A DNA stretch of 64,000 nucleotides from Winogradskyella echinorum (GCF_014297365.1 NZ_JACOQD010000007.1:1-64000), one strand, 5' to 3'. Counted from the stretch's first letter, positions 45,227-55,252 are shown. Made by a program: numbers and translations. Notes: generated from the letters alone by a model not told the origin.

Positions 45227-47422
45227 TCAATAACAATCTTTTTTAATTTGTTTATTATTTTCAAACGTACCTAATGGTTCATTTAGATGTTTTGTAGTTA
45301 TCTGATTTAGAACTTCTAAGACGCTATTTTGCATAGCAATAGATCCACATATCATTATAATACCCTCTTCCTGTAGATGTTTTGAAATAAAATCTGATTG
45401 TTGAAGAATTAAATCCTGAACATATACTTTTGCTTCCTGTTCTTGAGAATAAGCAACATGAAACTGAGATAATTTATTTTCATTTTTTGCTTCATTCAAA
45501 AAATCAGCATACAACTCTAGCGATTGATGGGTTCTTCCACCCCAAAACAAATGTATATGTTGTTGTTTGTGATTGTCTTTTATCATTCCTAAAAAAGGAG
45601 CAATTCCAGTTCCGTTGGCAATCAACACAACATTTTTAGCCTTTTTTGGCAAATAAAAATTAGAATTATAATCTATATGCGCTTCAATAGTGTCCGAAGG
45701 ATTCAAGCCACTTAAAATCGAAGAACATAAACCTTTATCATGCTTCTTAATACTCAACAGAATATCTCCATTAACCTTAGCGATGGAATATTGTCGAGCT
45801 GCTTCATTTATGTTTGGTCTAAAAGCGAGTAAATCACCAGACTGAAATTTAATTTTCTTAGTAGGTCTTAGCTGTAATAAAAAGGTGTCATCTATATTTA
45901 ATTCCATTCGCTGAACCACTTTAAATTGTCTGGTGTTTTTAGAACTTCGTTTTTCAATAGGTTGCTGGATTTTTAAATTCTGATTTGAAGCTATATTCCA
46001 TTGTGAAAGCCATGTTCTAAAAGCATCAAACGATTGATTATTAATTTTGAATAGTTCTAACTTCTGACTAAAATTTTCGTGTGAATTCAACAACTGATGA
46101 ACCTCTTCAGCATACTTACAATAATCTGGGTAAAGCAAAGAACCAAAACCAACCACACTAAATTCTATGCTTTGATTTTGTGTTGTTGCTTCTAACAGTT
46201 TTTTGAATTTTGACGCATTTACTGGAGCTTCTCCTTCGCCATAAGTAGCTGTAAACACAATAACTTCTTTAGCTTTATTATAGTTAGCATAAGTATTTAA
46301 GGTTGTAATGTAAGCCGTCTTTCCGGTAGCAATTAAAGCCTTATAAAATAGGGTTGCAAATTGATAGGTGCTTCCAGTTTCAGAACCAACTAAGATGATA
46401 TACTCTGCTTCGTCTTTTGTAAATTTATTCGTAATCTTTTTTGTTGCTTTTTGACGTTTTAAAGTCATTGCAAAACCAGAATAAATAAAGAATAGTAATG
46501 CAATGCAAACCAAGGCTAAAACTACAGACCACAAAATAGTGCCTTGCCCTGTATGTAAAAGCAAACTCCATTGCGACATTAATTTTACCAAAGGGTAATT
46601 CTGCTCGCTAATAATCTCACCAGAATACTGATTAATTAAAAGTTCTTTGTCTTTTAGCTTTATAAAATAATAGTCTTCTACATCATCTGAAAATGGAAAC
46701 TCTATACTTTTAACATCAGCTATTTTTAAATTATTAAACACTTCAAAATCTGTAAAGGGTGTTTTTATAATTTCGTCTGAATTAACTTCTGGATAAGTAT
46801 GTGTTATTTTAGTTTCTGGCAAAAGTGAAAACTTTTCTAGCGATAAATAAACACCTGTAAATGCTACGATAATAACTGGTATAAGAAACCAACGACCTAA
46901 AACAACGTGGTAATATTGATCAAAATTTTCATTAATTATTTTTGAAAAAAAACGTTTTATACCACCTTGTCTTTTAGCAATTAAAACAATGCCTGTAATT
47001 GCCATAAGAATTAAAAAGAAAGAAACTAAACCAACGATAAAACGTCCTGTAGATTTTAAGAATAAGGAACGATGTAGATTGGTGGTAAACTTAAAAAGAG
47101 GTGCTTTTTCTATAAGATCACCTAGCTTTTCACCTGTTTCTGGATTGACATAAAATGTTTCGCTATCTCCTTCTTTTGTAATAACAGAAGCTACAACAAA
47201 ATTATTTTCATCTGTAGTGATGGTTATAATTTCGTCATAGCTTTCCGATAAGCTACTAATAGTTGTAGCTAAAGATATATTGCTATTAATCTTATACGGT
47301 TGTAACTGATTAGAAATTGGCTCAAAAGCCAAAATAGTACCAGTTATCGAAGCTAAAACAATAAAAAGTGAAGACACTAAAGCCAACATAAGATGACTAA
47401 ATCTCCAGATAGAAATGGTCAT
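45227..47422 (-). CDS. PepSY membrane protein fused to flavodoxin and FAD/NAD(P) reductase
   Basis: 731 residues. The N-terminal PepSY-associated part has four membrane helices (first SHLMLALVSSLFIVLASITGTILAF; others near 130-150, 180-200, 305-325). A flavodoxin domain follows from ILVGSETGSTYQFATLFYKAL (about 345-480). The rest is a CysJ/cytochrome P450 reductase-like module with FAD-binding RQYSIAKV and NAD(P)-binding VVLIANGTGIAPFLGMI. It probably passes electrons from cytoplasmic NAD(P)H across the inner membrane to reduce ferric chelates or haem. Last gene of the DUF6607-ankyrin-DUF2271 unit. Confidence 0.88.
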   Translation of the reverse strand: MTISIWRFSHLMLALVSSLFIVLASITGTILAFEPISNQLQPYKINSNISLATTISSLSESYDEIITITTDENNFVVASVITKEGDSETFYVNPETGEKLGDLIEKAPLFKFTTNLHRSLFLKSTGRFIVGLVSFFLILMAITGIVLIAKRQGGIKRFFSKIINENFDQYYHVVLGRWFLIPVIIVAFTGVYLSLEKFSLLPETKITHTYPEVNSDEIIKTPFTDFEVFNNLKIADVKSIEFPFSDDVEDYYFIKLKDKELLINQYSGEIISEQNYPLVKLMSQWSLLLHTGQGTILWSVVLALVCIALLFFIYSGFAMTLKRQKATKKITNKFTKDEAEYIILVGSETGSTYQFATLFYKALIATGKTAYITTLNTYANYNKAKEVIVFTATYGEGEAPVNASKFKKLLEATTQNQSIEFSVVGFGSLLYPDYCKYAEEVHQLLNSHENFSQKLELFKINNQSFDAFRTWLSQWNIASNQNLKIQQPIEKRSSKNTRQFKVVQRMELNIDDTFLLQLRPTKKIKFQSGDLLAFRPNINEAARQYSIAKVNGDILLSIKKHDKGLCSSILSGLNPSDTIEAHIDYNSNFYLPKKAKNVVLIANGTGIAPFLGMIKDNHKQQHIHLFWGGRTHQSLELYADFLNEAKNENKLSQFHVAYSQEQEAKVYVQDLILQQSDFISKHLQEEGIIMICGSIAMQNSVLEVLNQITTKHLNEPLGTFENNKQIKKDCY

Positions 47423-47433
47423 TTTAACTGGTT

Positions 47434-47922
47434 TTATTGAGGCATCATTCTTATGTATCTAATAAAGCCAGTACCTTCAACTTTACTTTTTACATTCTCT
47501 GCTGTTAACTCTAATTCTACATCACTTTCGTAATATTCTTGATCCTCAACAGCAGTTTCAAATCTTAGTTTGTAACCTTTATCTATTTTATCGTTATCTA
47601 TCTCTATAACACTAATGGAACGCTCACCTCCACTGATTGTCGCTCCTGTAATTGCATCAATATCTGATCGTTTTTTTCCATAGAACTGCCACCAAGACTC
47701 AACAGTATTGTACCACTCGTCATCATCTCCTTTTACATTTAAGGTCTCAACATATTCGCCTTCTGGATTCAATAATGAAATTACTATGTACGCGCCTTCA
47801 CCTGTATAATTGGTCATTTGAATCATACATTTATACTTAGTGGATTCTGCCAAACTTGCAAATGACATTAAACCCAATACAACCGCAAATAATGCTATTA
47901 ATTTTATGTTTTTCATCTTCAA
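47434..47922 (-). CDS. DUF2271 domain protein
   Basis: 162 residues with signal peptide (IKLIALFAVVLGLMSFASLAES). The DUF2271 core has YKCMIQMTNYTGEGAYIVISLLNPEGEYVETLNVKGDDDEWY, and DAITGATISGGERSI resembles a flavin-attachment site. DUF2271 genes commonly accompany PepSY flavoreductases, as here (11-base gap). It may be the periplasmic electron carrier of that reductase. Confidence 0.8.
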   Translation of the reverse strand: MKMKNIKLIALFAVVLGLMSFASLAESTKYKCMIQMTNYTGEGAYIVISLLNPEGEYVETLNVKGDDDEWYNTVESWWQFYGKKRSDIDAITGATISGGERSISVIEIDNDKIDKGYKLRFETAVEDQEYYESDVELELTAENVKSKVEGTGFIRYIRMMPQ

Positions 47923-47929
47923 AATTCTG

Positions 47930-49408
47930 TTACTTTAAAAATTCTATTGAAACGTTATTTTTACTTAAAAGTTCATTTTCTTTAGCTAAATCATAAGCAG
48001 ATTCTTCAAAATCTGTAACCACATCTTTCTTAGCATTGTGCTTAAGTAGAAACTTTAAAATGGAATCATCTTGAGCTTTCATAGCCGCTAAATGTAAGGC
48101 TGTATTACCTTCATTATTTTTAGCATTAATGTCTTGACCCATAGTTATCGCTAATTTTAATAACGCTAAACTATTTTTCTCAACAGCCAAGTGAAACCAA
48201 GTATTTCCGTTTTTTTGAACTGCGGATAAATCGACTGTATTATCTTGAAGTAATTTCATCTTCTTTGTAAATTCATCTTTGTTTCTGTCTGAATACGAAT
48301 TCACTAAGTAATATGCTAAATTATTGCCTTCAGCATCTACAATATTAGTATCATATCCTTTTTTTATGAGGAATTCTACAACATCCGTTTTATTGCCTCT
48401 AACGGCTAATGTTAAAGCCGATTGACCTTTTTTGTTTTTAGCATCGTACTCCTTTAAATTTTCGGTTAATAGCTTCACTATTTCGAAATCGTTTCTCGAT
48501 GCCGCATTCATTACTGCATTATTGCCATTAAAATCTTTAGTACTTACATCTAAACCTTTTTCTAACAAATAATTAATTACGGCTATATCTTTACTTCTTG
48601 ATGCTAAAATGTGTAATGGATTTACACCTTCTTCATTAGAAATGTTTGGATTTAAACCAACGCTTTCAAGATATTTATAAACGTCTAAACCGTTTGTTTT
48701 TCCTCTTGTTCCAGAGGCCGCAAATAAAAAGGCTTGGTCTGTTCCTTTTATACCTTTTTCTAAAAGCGCGTTCATTAATGCAATATTGCCCGTTTTAGCC
48801 ACATAGTTAAAAATACCGTTACCCTCATTATCAACACTATTTATGTCTAATCCTTGAGATTGAAAATATGTTGTCAATGCCAAATCTGTATCAGTTGGTA
48901 CAGCCAATAACAAGGCATTTGCACCATTTGGATTTGTCTTTTTAATGAGATCTGAATTCTTATTAATTAAGAGATCATATACTTTTGTATTCTTTTGACC
49001 AGCTCCAGCTGCAAAATTAATAATGGTATTCCCTTTATCGTCCGTGATATCAGTTTTTGCACCATTTTTAAGAAGGTAATCTACCAATTGTACATTGCCT
49101 TTATAGGCTGCCCAAAAAATATAGGTTCTCCCATCGTGAGTTAACTTATTGACATCATTGCCCTTTTGAGATATTAAATACGTAATAGTCTCTAAAGGTG
49201 CATTTTGCAAGGTTGCATATACAACTCCATCAAAATTATTGCTATTAGCTTCACTAGGATTGTTACCTTCTTTTATTTTAGTCTTAACAGTTTCTACACT
49301 TGGTTTTGTATCCCAAAAATCGCGTTTTAAAAATACGTTCTCTTGAGAAAACCCTTGTGCAAAAATTGCAATTAAGATAAGTGCGAAATAGTTTTTTAAA
49401 TGTTTCAT
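47930..49408 (-). CDS. Secreted ankyrin-repeat protein
   Basis: 492 residues with signal peptide (YFALILIAIFAQGFSQ). The body is about twelve ankyrin repeats, for example DGRTYIFWAAYKGNVQLVDYLLKNGAKTDI and GNTALHLAAMKAQDDSILKFLLKHNAKKDV. It is probably a periplasmic scaffold. It lies inside the iron/haem unit, one base after the DUF6607 gene and seven before DUF2271. Confidence 0.9.
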   Translation of the reverse strand: MKHLKNYFALILIAIFAQGFSQENVFLKRDFWDTKPSVETVKTKIKEGNNPSEANSNNFDGVVYATLQNAPLETITYLISQKGNDVNKLTHDGRTYIFWAAYKGNVQLVDYLLKNGAKTDITDDKGNTIINFAAGAGQKNTKVYDLLINKNSDLIKKTNPNGANALLLAVPTDTDLALTTYFQSQGLDINSVDNEGNGIFNYVAKTGNIALMNALLEKGIKGTDQAFLFAASGTRGKTNGLDVYKYLESVGLNPNISNEEGVNPLHILASRSKDIAVINYLLEKGLDVSTKDFNGNNAVMNAASRNDFEIVKLLTENLKEYDAKNKKGQSALTLAVRGNKTDVVEFLIKKGYDTNIVDAEGNNLAYYLVNSYSDRNKDEFTKKMKLLQDNTVDLSAVQKNGNTWFHLAVEKNSLALLKLAITMGQDINAKNNEGNTALHLAAMKAQDDSILKFLLKHNAKKDVVTDFEESAYDLAKENELLSKNNVSIEFLK

Positions 49409-49409
49409 G

Positions 49410-50315
49410 TTACTTCTTTACAAAAGATTCTATAGTTATATTTATTTCTTTTTCTTCTGAAACCTCATCTGCAAATAAATGCTTGTATAATGGTTTATTA
49501 TCTACTTTAGTTTCTAAAACTAAATCTTTATCTCTTCCGTAAACCTCGTCCCATTTACGTCTTACTTTAGCCCACTTTTCTTGATTAGCTTTCCACCAAT
49601 CTTGTGCAGCTTGGCATCTACTATCATCTACCTTTACATAGGTATTGTATCCTTTTTCGTTAGCTAAAACCACATCTTCTTTTCCTTTTTCTCTAATGAC
49701 TTTAGCGTTATCTTGGTCGTGTACCCAACCATAATCAGTGATTTCTTGGCGGTTTCCTCTTAGAGTTACGTTATAATCGCTTCGTTTAGTATATTCTCTT
49801 CTTGGTAAAGGAGCAGTAGTTGTATTTTCCCAATAACTTTTACCATCTACATGTACCCAAGTTGAAGAGCCTTCGTAACGTGGACTATCATCTACCTGAT
49901 ACACTTTTTGCGTCCACTGCCCTTTTACATCTGCCTTAGATTTGTTTTCAAAAACCCATTCATTATCTCCATTATACATGTAAAAATCTGTGTTTTCGAA
50001 TAACCAATCTTGTCTCCAATGCTTTACAATATGTGGACTATCTGGTCGTCCTACTTGTAATAAATGTTGAATTGAAATTTTATTATCCTCATCCTCTACT
50101 AGTTGCGCCCACTCTAAACCTTTATCTACTTTGGTTTTTGATGGTTTGTATAAAGAGTCTTCACTAAAAGAAAAGGTTTCTGTAAAGTTAAATGTGACCT
50201 CATAACATCCGCACATATCTTTAATTGCGTTTTGATCTTTTTGTTTTTTTTCTTGCGAATTCCCTGATAATGAAAGGGCTAAAAACGCCAATGAAAATGC
50301 TACTATTTGCTTCAT
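49410..50315 (-). CDS. DUF6607 family protein
   Basis: 301 residues with signal peptide (MKQIVAFSLAFLALSLSGNSQ). The mature part is rich in Trp and Tyr, with DMCGCYEVTFNFTETFSF and WRQDWLFENTDFYMYNGDNEWVF. DUF6607 genes are found beside PepSY and TonB genes in flavobacteria. A haem or metal role is suggested by context only. First gene of a four-gene minus-strand unit, divergent from the TonB receptor and sharing the operator region. Confidence 0.78.
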   Translation of the reverse strand: MKQIVAFSLAFLALSLSGNSQEKKQKDQNAIKDMCGCYEVTFNFTETFSFSEDSLYKPSKTKVDKGLEWAQLVEDEDNKISIQHLLQVGRPDSPHIVKHWRQDWLFENTDFYMYNGDNEWVFENKSKADVKGQWTQKVYQVDDSPRYEGSSTWVHVDGKSYWENTTTAPLPRREYTKRSDYNVTLRGNRQEITDYGWVHDQDNAKVIREKGKEDVVLANEKGYNTYVKVDDSRCQAAQDWWKANQEKWAKVRRKWDEVYGRDKDLVLETKVDNKPLYKHLFADEVSEEKEINITIESFVKK

Positions 50316-50352
50316 GAAAATTGATTAAAATTATTTTTAAAAATTTCTATTC

Positions 50353-50375
50353 TTATTTAGACTGATTTAAAATAA
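50353..50375. promoter_or_regulatory. Fur-like operator, copy 3 (divergent DUF6607/TonB region)
   Basis: 23 bases beginning TTATTTAGACT and ending AAATAA, in the 90-base gap between divergent genes. It lies just upstream of the TonB -7 element (50381-50388) and would cover the -33 region. Confidence 0.75.
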
Positions 50376-50380
50376 GATAT

Positions 50381-50388
50381 TATATTTG
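50381..50388 (+). promoter_or_regulatory. -7 element of the TonB receptor operon
   Basis: TATATTTG fits TAnnTTTG; the expected TTTG upstream is replaced by operator sequence. The ATG follows at 50406. Confidence 0.6.
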
Positions 50389-50405
50389 CGACAAATTTAT
50401 CAAGA

Positions 50406-52544
50406 ATGAGTCTAAATAAAAATAATTTTCTAATTTATTTTTTACTTTTTTTTCAAACACTAATATTTACTCAAGAAAATAAGAGTGCCATAGATAGTGT
50501 TAAGACTGAATCCTTAAATGAAGTCGTTGTAACAGGTCAATACAACCCTACTTCTATTAAAAAATCGGTACATAATGTTATCGTTATAAACAGAAAACAA
50601 ATAGAACAAGTAGCTGCTAATAACCTAGCAGACTTACTAAACTTTAATCTCAATCTTACCATTATACCTAATGCTCAAACGGGTCGCTCTACCATTTCAT
50701 TCTTTGGTTTAGATGCTCAATATTTCAACATTTTGGTGGATAATATTCCATTAGTTAGTGACAATGGCTTAGGAAACAACATCGATTTAACCCAAATAAA
50801 TCTAGATGATATAGAACGCATAGAAATTGTTGAAGGTGCAATGGGAGTTGAGTATGGAGCCAATGCGGTTTCTGGCGTTATAAATATTATTACTAAAAAA
50901 TCTATTGATAATGATTGGCGCATTCAAGCTTATATACAAGAAGAAACTGTTAGCGATGAGTACGAATGGTTTGAAAAAGGCAGACATATACAATCCTTAA
51001 GTATTGCTCATAACTTTAATGACAAATGGATGGCTAAAATCGGAGCTAACCGAAATGATTTTGCAGGTTTTTTTAATAATAGACAAGGCCAAGACTATTA
51101 TCAGAATGATGGCTTAAGAGGCTACGAATGGCTACCAAAAGAACAGTTAAATACAAATGCATTATTAACATATAGAGGTGACAAATTTAGATTGCTGTAC
51201 AAGTTTGAATACTTTAATGAGCAAATTAATTTCTATGATGCTTCTGTTAGAGCTAATATAGATACCCAATCTCAAACAAGTAATCCCTCTGCTACTGATA
51301 GAATTTTTACAACCAATCGTTTTGTAAACAATTTAAATATCGATGGATACTTAAACTCTGGTGCCAATTATAACATTGCGCTTTCTTACCAACAGCAAGA
51401 ACGCGACTTAAATGAGTTTAACTATTATATATTAACTGAAGAGCGTAGCAACGAAACTGACGAAACTTACCAATCTAGTAAAGTCTTGTTTTCTAAAGGG
51501 ACGATAGGAAACTTGGTGAAAAGTGATTTTTACAATTTTCAATTGGGTTATGAAGCACGTTATATTGAAGGTTTTGACACTCAAGCTTCAGGAAGTGTAA
51601 CACAACAAGATAAATCCAATAAACAAACCAACTTAGCCTTTTTTGGCTCTTCGGAATTAAGTTTAACTGATAAATTTTCATTGAGACCTGGTTTGCGTTA
51701 TGAGTACAATACGATGTTTAAGTCCAAAGCAATGGCTTCATTGAGTGCACGCTATTTAATGAATAAAGGTTTTGAGTTACGCGGAAATGTTGGTACCTCA
51801 TACAGAACTCCAAATTTTGAAGAGCTTTACTACTATTTTGTAGATTCTAATCATGATGTTAGAGGAAACGAAAATTTAAATCCAGAAAATGGTTTTTCGG
51901 CATTCGTTAATTTAAAGAAGAGAAGTTGGTTTAATAACCTTTCTTTAATAAACAACTTAAAGTTTAGCTATGTAGATGTCTCTGATAGAATTGATTTAGC
52001 CGTTGTAAATACAACTCCATTACAATATCAGTATATCAATATCGATAAATTTAAACTCTGGAGTGTGTCATTAGAAAATGGCTTAAAGGCTGAAAATCTA
52101 AGCTTTAACTTAGGTGCTACGTTTCAAGGTATTTCTAGAATTAATTCTAACGAAGCAAATGGAAATGATAATTTTCTCTACAATTTTCAAATTAATACAA
52201 GCGCATCCTATTTTGTAAAACCTTGGGATACATCCTTCACCTTATTACTAAAATATAACGGAGAGCAAGAACAGTATATCATTTCTGGTTCTGATACAGA
52301 CGGAAATTCTACATTTTCTAAAGCAACAACTGACGCTTATAGTTGGTTAGATGCTTCAGTGAGAAAATCATTTCTAAACAATAAAATAGATGTCACGTTT
52401 GGTGGCAGAAACTTATTAGATATAACCAATGTTAATGTTAGTAATGGCTCAACTGGCGGAACACATGCTGCTGACAACAGCTCGCTATTACTAGGATACG
52501 GACGATCTTTTTATTTAAAATTATTATATAACCTAAATTTTTAA
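50406..52544 (+). CDS. TonB-dependent haem receptor (HmuR-like)
   Basis: 712 residues. A signal peptide and plug domain (LNEVVVTGQYNPTSIKKSVHNVIVI, then IEIVEGAMGVEYGANAVSGVINIITKK) are followed by a 22-strand barrel. The haem-receptor triad is visible as YRTPNFEELYYYFVDSNHDVRGNENLNPE: a YRAP-like box, a His and an NPxL-like box, as in HmuR/HemR. It is followed 12 bases later by an HmuY gene, its usual haemophore partner. Confidence 0.9.
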   Translation: MSLNKNNFLIYFLLFFQTLIFTQENKSAIDSVKTESLNEVVVTGQYNPTSIKKSVHNVIVINRKQIEQVAANNLADLLNFNLNLTIIPNAQTGRSTISFFGLDAQYFNILVDNIPLVSDNGLGNNIDLTQINLDDIERIEIVEGAMGVEYGANAVSGVINIITKKSIDNDWRIQAYIQEETVSDEYEWFEKGRHIQSLSIAHNFNDKWMAKIGANRNDFAGFFNNRQGQDYYQNDGLRGYEWLPKEQLNTNALLTYRGDKFRLLYKFEYFNEQINFYDASVRANIDTQSQTSNPSATDRIFTTNRFVNNLNIDGYLNSGANYNIALSYQQQERDLNEFNYYILTEERSNETDETYQSSKVLFSKGTIGNLVKSDFYNFQLGYEARYIEGFDTQASGSVTQQDKSNKQTNLAFFGSSELSLTDKFSLRPGLRYEYNTMFKSKAMASLSARYLMNKGFELRGNVGTSYRTPNFEELYYYFVDSNHDVRGNENLNPENGFSAFVNLKKRSWFNNLSLINNLKFSYVDVSDRIDLAVVNTTPLQYQYINIDKFKLWSVSLENGLKAENLSFNLGATFQGISRINSNEANGNDNFLYNFQINTSASYFVKPWDTSFTLLLKYNGEQEQYIISGSDTDGNSTFSKATTDAYSWLDASVRKSFLNNKIDVTFGGRNLLDITNVNVSNGSTGGTHAADNSSLLLGYGRSFYLKLLYNLNF

Positions 52545-52556
52545 ACACTAATTATT

Positions 52557-53654
52557 ATGACGAATAAATTTTTAAAACTAGCCTTATGCTTATGCGTTGT
52601 TGCATTTTCAAGCTGTAGTTCAGATGATGATGCTACTGGACCAATAGACATCACAATTGAAGGAGCAGTCGTAGCGCCCGAAGTAGGAGGCCCAAATCAA
52701 CAGAATCAAGTTTATATAGATTTAAGCACTAACACTACCACAGTTGTACAACGCGACTCTTGGGATTTAGGGTTTTATTCTGGTAACGAATTTAGAGTTT
52801 CTATCAATGGTTCTATTGCAATGGCTGTTGCAGAACTTTCTTCAACAGATATAGATGCTATTAATTCATCAACACAAGAAGTTCAAGATTTACAACCGCA
52901 AGTAGCCGTTGGTACTTTTGATAGTGGCAATGTAGCCTTTGTTGATGCCTTTGATGGATCTATTAATGGTACAGCAATTGAAGAAATTTCTACAACTGAT
53001 ACTGAAAACAATGTGTATTTATTAAATCTAGGTAATGCTGTTGGCACTGAAACTCCTGCTACAGGAAGTGTTGCTCTAAATGGAGATGCTAGAGGTTGGA
53101 AAAAAATTAGAATACTTCAAAACGAAGGAGATTACGTATTACAATACGCCGATTTAGATGCTATTACGCATGAAGAAATTACAATTTCAAAAAGTTCTGA
53201 CACTTCATTTACATTCTTTAGTCTAGATACTGAAACTATCTTAAACGTAGAGCCTGCTACTGAAAACTGGGATTTAAACTTTACAACATTTACAGATGAA
53301 GTTTTTGCAGGTCCAGACAGTTACGGAGCTTATTTTTATGGTGACTTTGTAGCTTCTAATAGTAATGCTAATGTTGGTATCTATGCCATAGATACAGAGG
53401 AAAACACCGAATTAACCTATGATAATTTTACAATTTCTGATGTAGTAACAACTAATTTATCTTCAGATCAAAGAGCAATAGGTAGTAGTTGGAGAAATGG
53501 TGGAGGTCCAAGTTCTTTACCATCTTTAAAAGAAAATGTGTTTTATATTATTAATGATGCTAATGGCAATCTTTATAAATTAAAGTTTATAGCTTTAACG
53601 AATGAAGCTGGAGAACGTGGTTATCCTGAATTTGTTTACAGCTTACTACAATAA
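52557..53654 (+). CDS. HmuY family lipoprotein
   Basis: 365 residues with lipobox (LCLCVVAFSSC). HmuY-like features are YIDLSTNTTTVVQRDSWDLGFYSGNEFRVSINGS and WDLNFTTFTDE, repeated as two related all-beta units. HmuY proteins capture haem at the cell surface and deliver it to the HmuR receptor. Shares an operon with that receptor and ends in a bidirectional terminator. Confidence 0.88.
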   Translation: MTNKFLKLALCLCVVAFSSCSSDDDATGPIDITIEGAVVAPEVGGPNQQNQVYIDLSTNTTTVVQRDSWDLGFYSGNEFRVSINGSIAMAVAELSSTDIDAINSSTQEVQDLQPQVAVGTFDSGNVAFVDAFDGSINGTAIEEISTTDTENNVYLLNLGNAVGTETPATGSVALNGDARGWKKIRILQNEGDYVLQYADLDAITHEEITISKSSDTSFTFFSLDTETILNVEPATENWDLNFTTFTDEVFAGPDSYGAYFYGDFVASNSNANVGIYAIDTEENTELTYDNFTISDVVTTNLSSDQRAIGSSWRNGGGPSSLPSLKENVFYIINDANGNLYKLKFIALTNEAGERGYPEFVYSLLQ

Positions 53655-53677
53655 ACATATAATTTACTAAAAGTAAT

Positions 53678-53712
53678 AAAAAGTCCTTATTGAATCAATA
53701 AGGGCTTTTTTT
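53678..53712. terminator. Bidirectional terminator between hmuY and HMG-CoA lyase
   Basis: AAAAAGTCCTTATT (53678-53691) pairs with AATAAGGGCTTTTT (53697-53710), one G-T wobble, five-base loop, T tail. Confidence 0.85.
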
Positions 53713-54574
53713 AATGATACTTCGTAAATATTTTAGTAGCCTCATTATAAGAACTCTCAAAGCTCATGGCATTTAAGTCATGGGCTTTTTTTTGTGTAAA
53801 GTAAGACAACATTTTCTCGGTTGGCATATTGCCTGTAAGGTCATCTTTAGCCATTGGGCAACCACCAAAACCTTGTATAGCTCCATCAAAACGTCTGCAA
53901 CCCGCTTTATAGGCAGCATCAATCTTTTCGAACCAAGTGGTTGGTGTAGTATGTAAATGCGCTCCAAATTCTATATGAGGATAAGCTGGAATTAAGTTAG
54001 AAAACAAATAATCAATATTCTCAGGATCAGAGCTACCAATTGTATCACTTAAAGATAAAATTTTTACTCCCATTTTTGCTAAGCGTTCTGTCCACTCACC
54101 TACAATATCAACATTCCAAGGGTCACCATAAGGATTACCAAAACCCATAGAAATATACACTACAACTTCCTTGTTGCTCTTGTCTGCAATTTCTAATATT
54201 TCAGAAAGTGTTATTACAGATTGTGCTATAGTTTTGTGCGTGTTACGCATCTGAAAGTTTTCAGAAATAGAAAACGGAAAACCTAAATAATCTATTTCCT
54301 TATGGACTGATGCGTCGTTTGCACCTCTTGTATTAGCAATAATTGCCAACAATTTACTTTCGGTTTTACTTAAATCTAATTGTGCTAAAACTTCAGCAGT
54401 ATCAACCATTTGCGGAATGGCTTTTGGTGACACAAAGCTTCCAAAATCTATAGTATCAAATCCTACTCTAAGTAAAGACTGGATATATTGCACCTTCTTT
54501 TCAGTAGGTATAAAGTCCTTAATACCTTGCATGGCATCTCTAGGACATTCTATGATTTTTACGGCTTTGTTCAT
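53711..54574 (-). CDS. Hydroxymethylglutaryl-CoA lyase
   Basis: 287 residues. Splits HMG-CoA into acetoacetate and acetyl-CoA at the end of leucine breakdown. TIM-barrel signatures: ECPRDAMQGI with catalytic residues, then LSLSDTIG, FGAHLHTTP and the lid motif FDGAIQGFGGCPMAKDDLTGN with the catalytic Cys in GGCPMA. Complete. Other leucine-degradation genes are not adjacent. Confidence 0.93.
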   Translation of the reverse strand: MNKAVKIIECPRDAMQGIKDFIPTEKKVQYIQSLLRVGFDTIDFGSFVSPKAIPQMVDTAEVLAQLDLSKTESKLLAIIANTRGANDASVHKEIDYLGFPFSISENFQMRNTHKTIAQSVITLSEILEIADKSNKEVVVYISMGFGNPYGDPWNVDIVGEWTERLAKMGVKILSLSDTIGSSDPENIDYLFSNLIPAYPHIEFGAHLHTTPTTWFEKIDAAYKAGCRRFDGAIQGFGGCPMAKDDLTGNMPTEKMLSYFTQKKAHDLNAMSFESSYNEATKIFTKYH

Positions 54575-54631
54575 TGGTTCAAATATACATTAATTGATAG
54601 TGAAATCGAACTTGAATTTAATTTTGAATAT

Positions 54632-55252
54632 TCAGAATAGTATAAAAACTGCAATCCCAATAAACACAATTATCTGAAGCCACTTTAAGACTAAACCAGA
54701 GTTTTTGTGATTTAAAGTATAAGCCTTAATCTGACCTGCTAATAAAGCTATTAAAGAAAAAATTACAAATGAAACTAACATAAATACAAATCCTAGAATA
54801 TAAAACTGCCAAACCGTACTCATAGACTCACTAAACAAAAAACCAGGAAAAAATGCTAAAAAGAAAATTGTCACTTTTGGGTTTAAAACATTCATAAAAA
54901 AGCCTTGAACAAAAAGCTGTTTCAAACTTTTCTTAGGCACATTTTCAGAATCAAAATTAAGACTAGCGTCAGATGTATAGACTTTGTAAGCGAGATATAA
55001 AAGGTAAATAGCGCCTAAAAGTTTAATACCAAAAAATATATTTTCGTTTGCAGATATAATCGCAGAAATGCCAAATGCTAATAACGTAGTATGAATTATA
55101 CAGCCAGTAATTAGCCCACACACAGTAGCAATACCATAGGCTTTACCATTTGTAATACTTTGTACAAGGACAAAAATATTGTCCGGTCCTGGCGAAATTG
55201 CCAAAGCTGATGTTGCCAATGCAAATGATATGAGGATGTCGTAATTCAACAT
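54632..55252 (-). CDS. LysE/RhtB family amino-acid exporter
   Basis: 206 residues, six predicted membrane helices. The family signature SPGPDNIFVLVQSITNGKAYGIATVCGLITGCIIHT is at residues about 20-56. It exports amino acids or related metabolites across the inner membrane; the substrate is unknown. Confidence 0.9.
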   Translation of the reverse strand: MLNYDILISFALATSALAISPGPDNIFVLVQSITNGKAYGIATVCGLITGCIIHTTLLAFGISAIISANENIFFGIKLLGAIYLLYLAYKVYTSDASLNFDSENVPKKSLKQLFVQGFFMNVLNPKVTIFFLAFFPGFLFSESMSTVWQFYILGFVFMLVSFVIFSLIALLAGQIKAYTLNHKNSGLVLKWLQIIVFIGIAVFILF

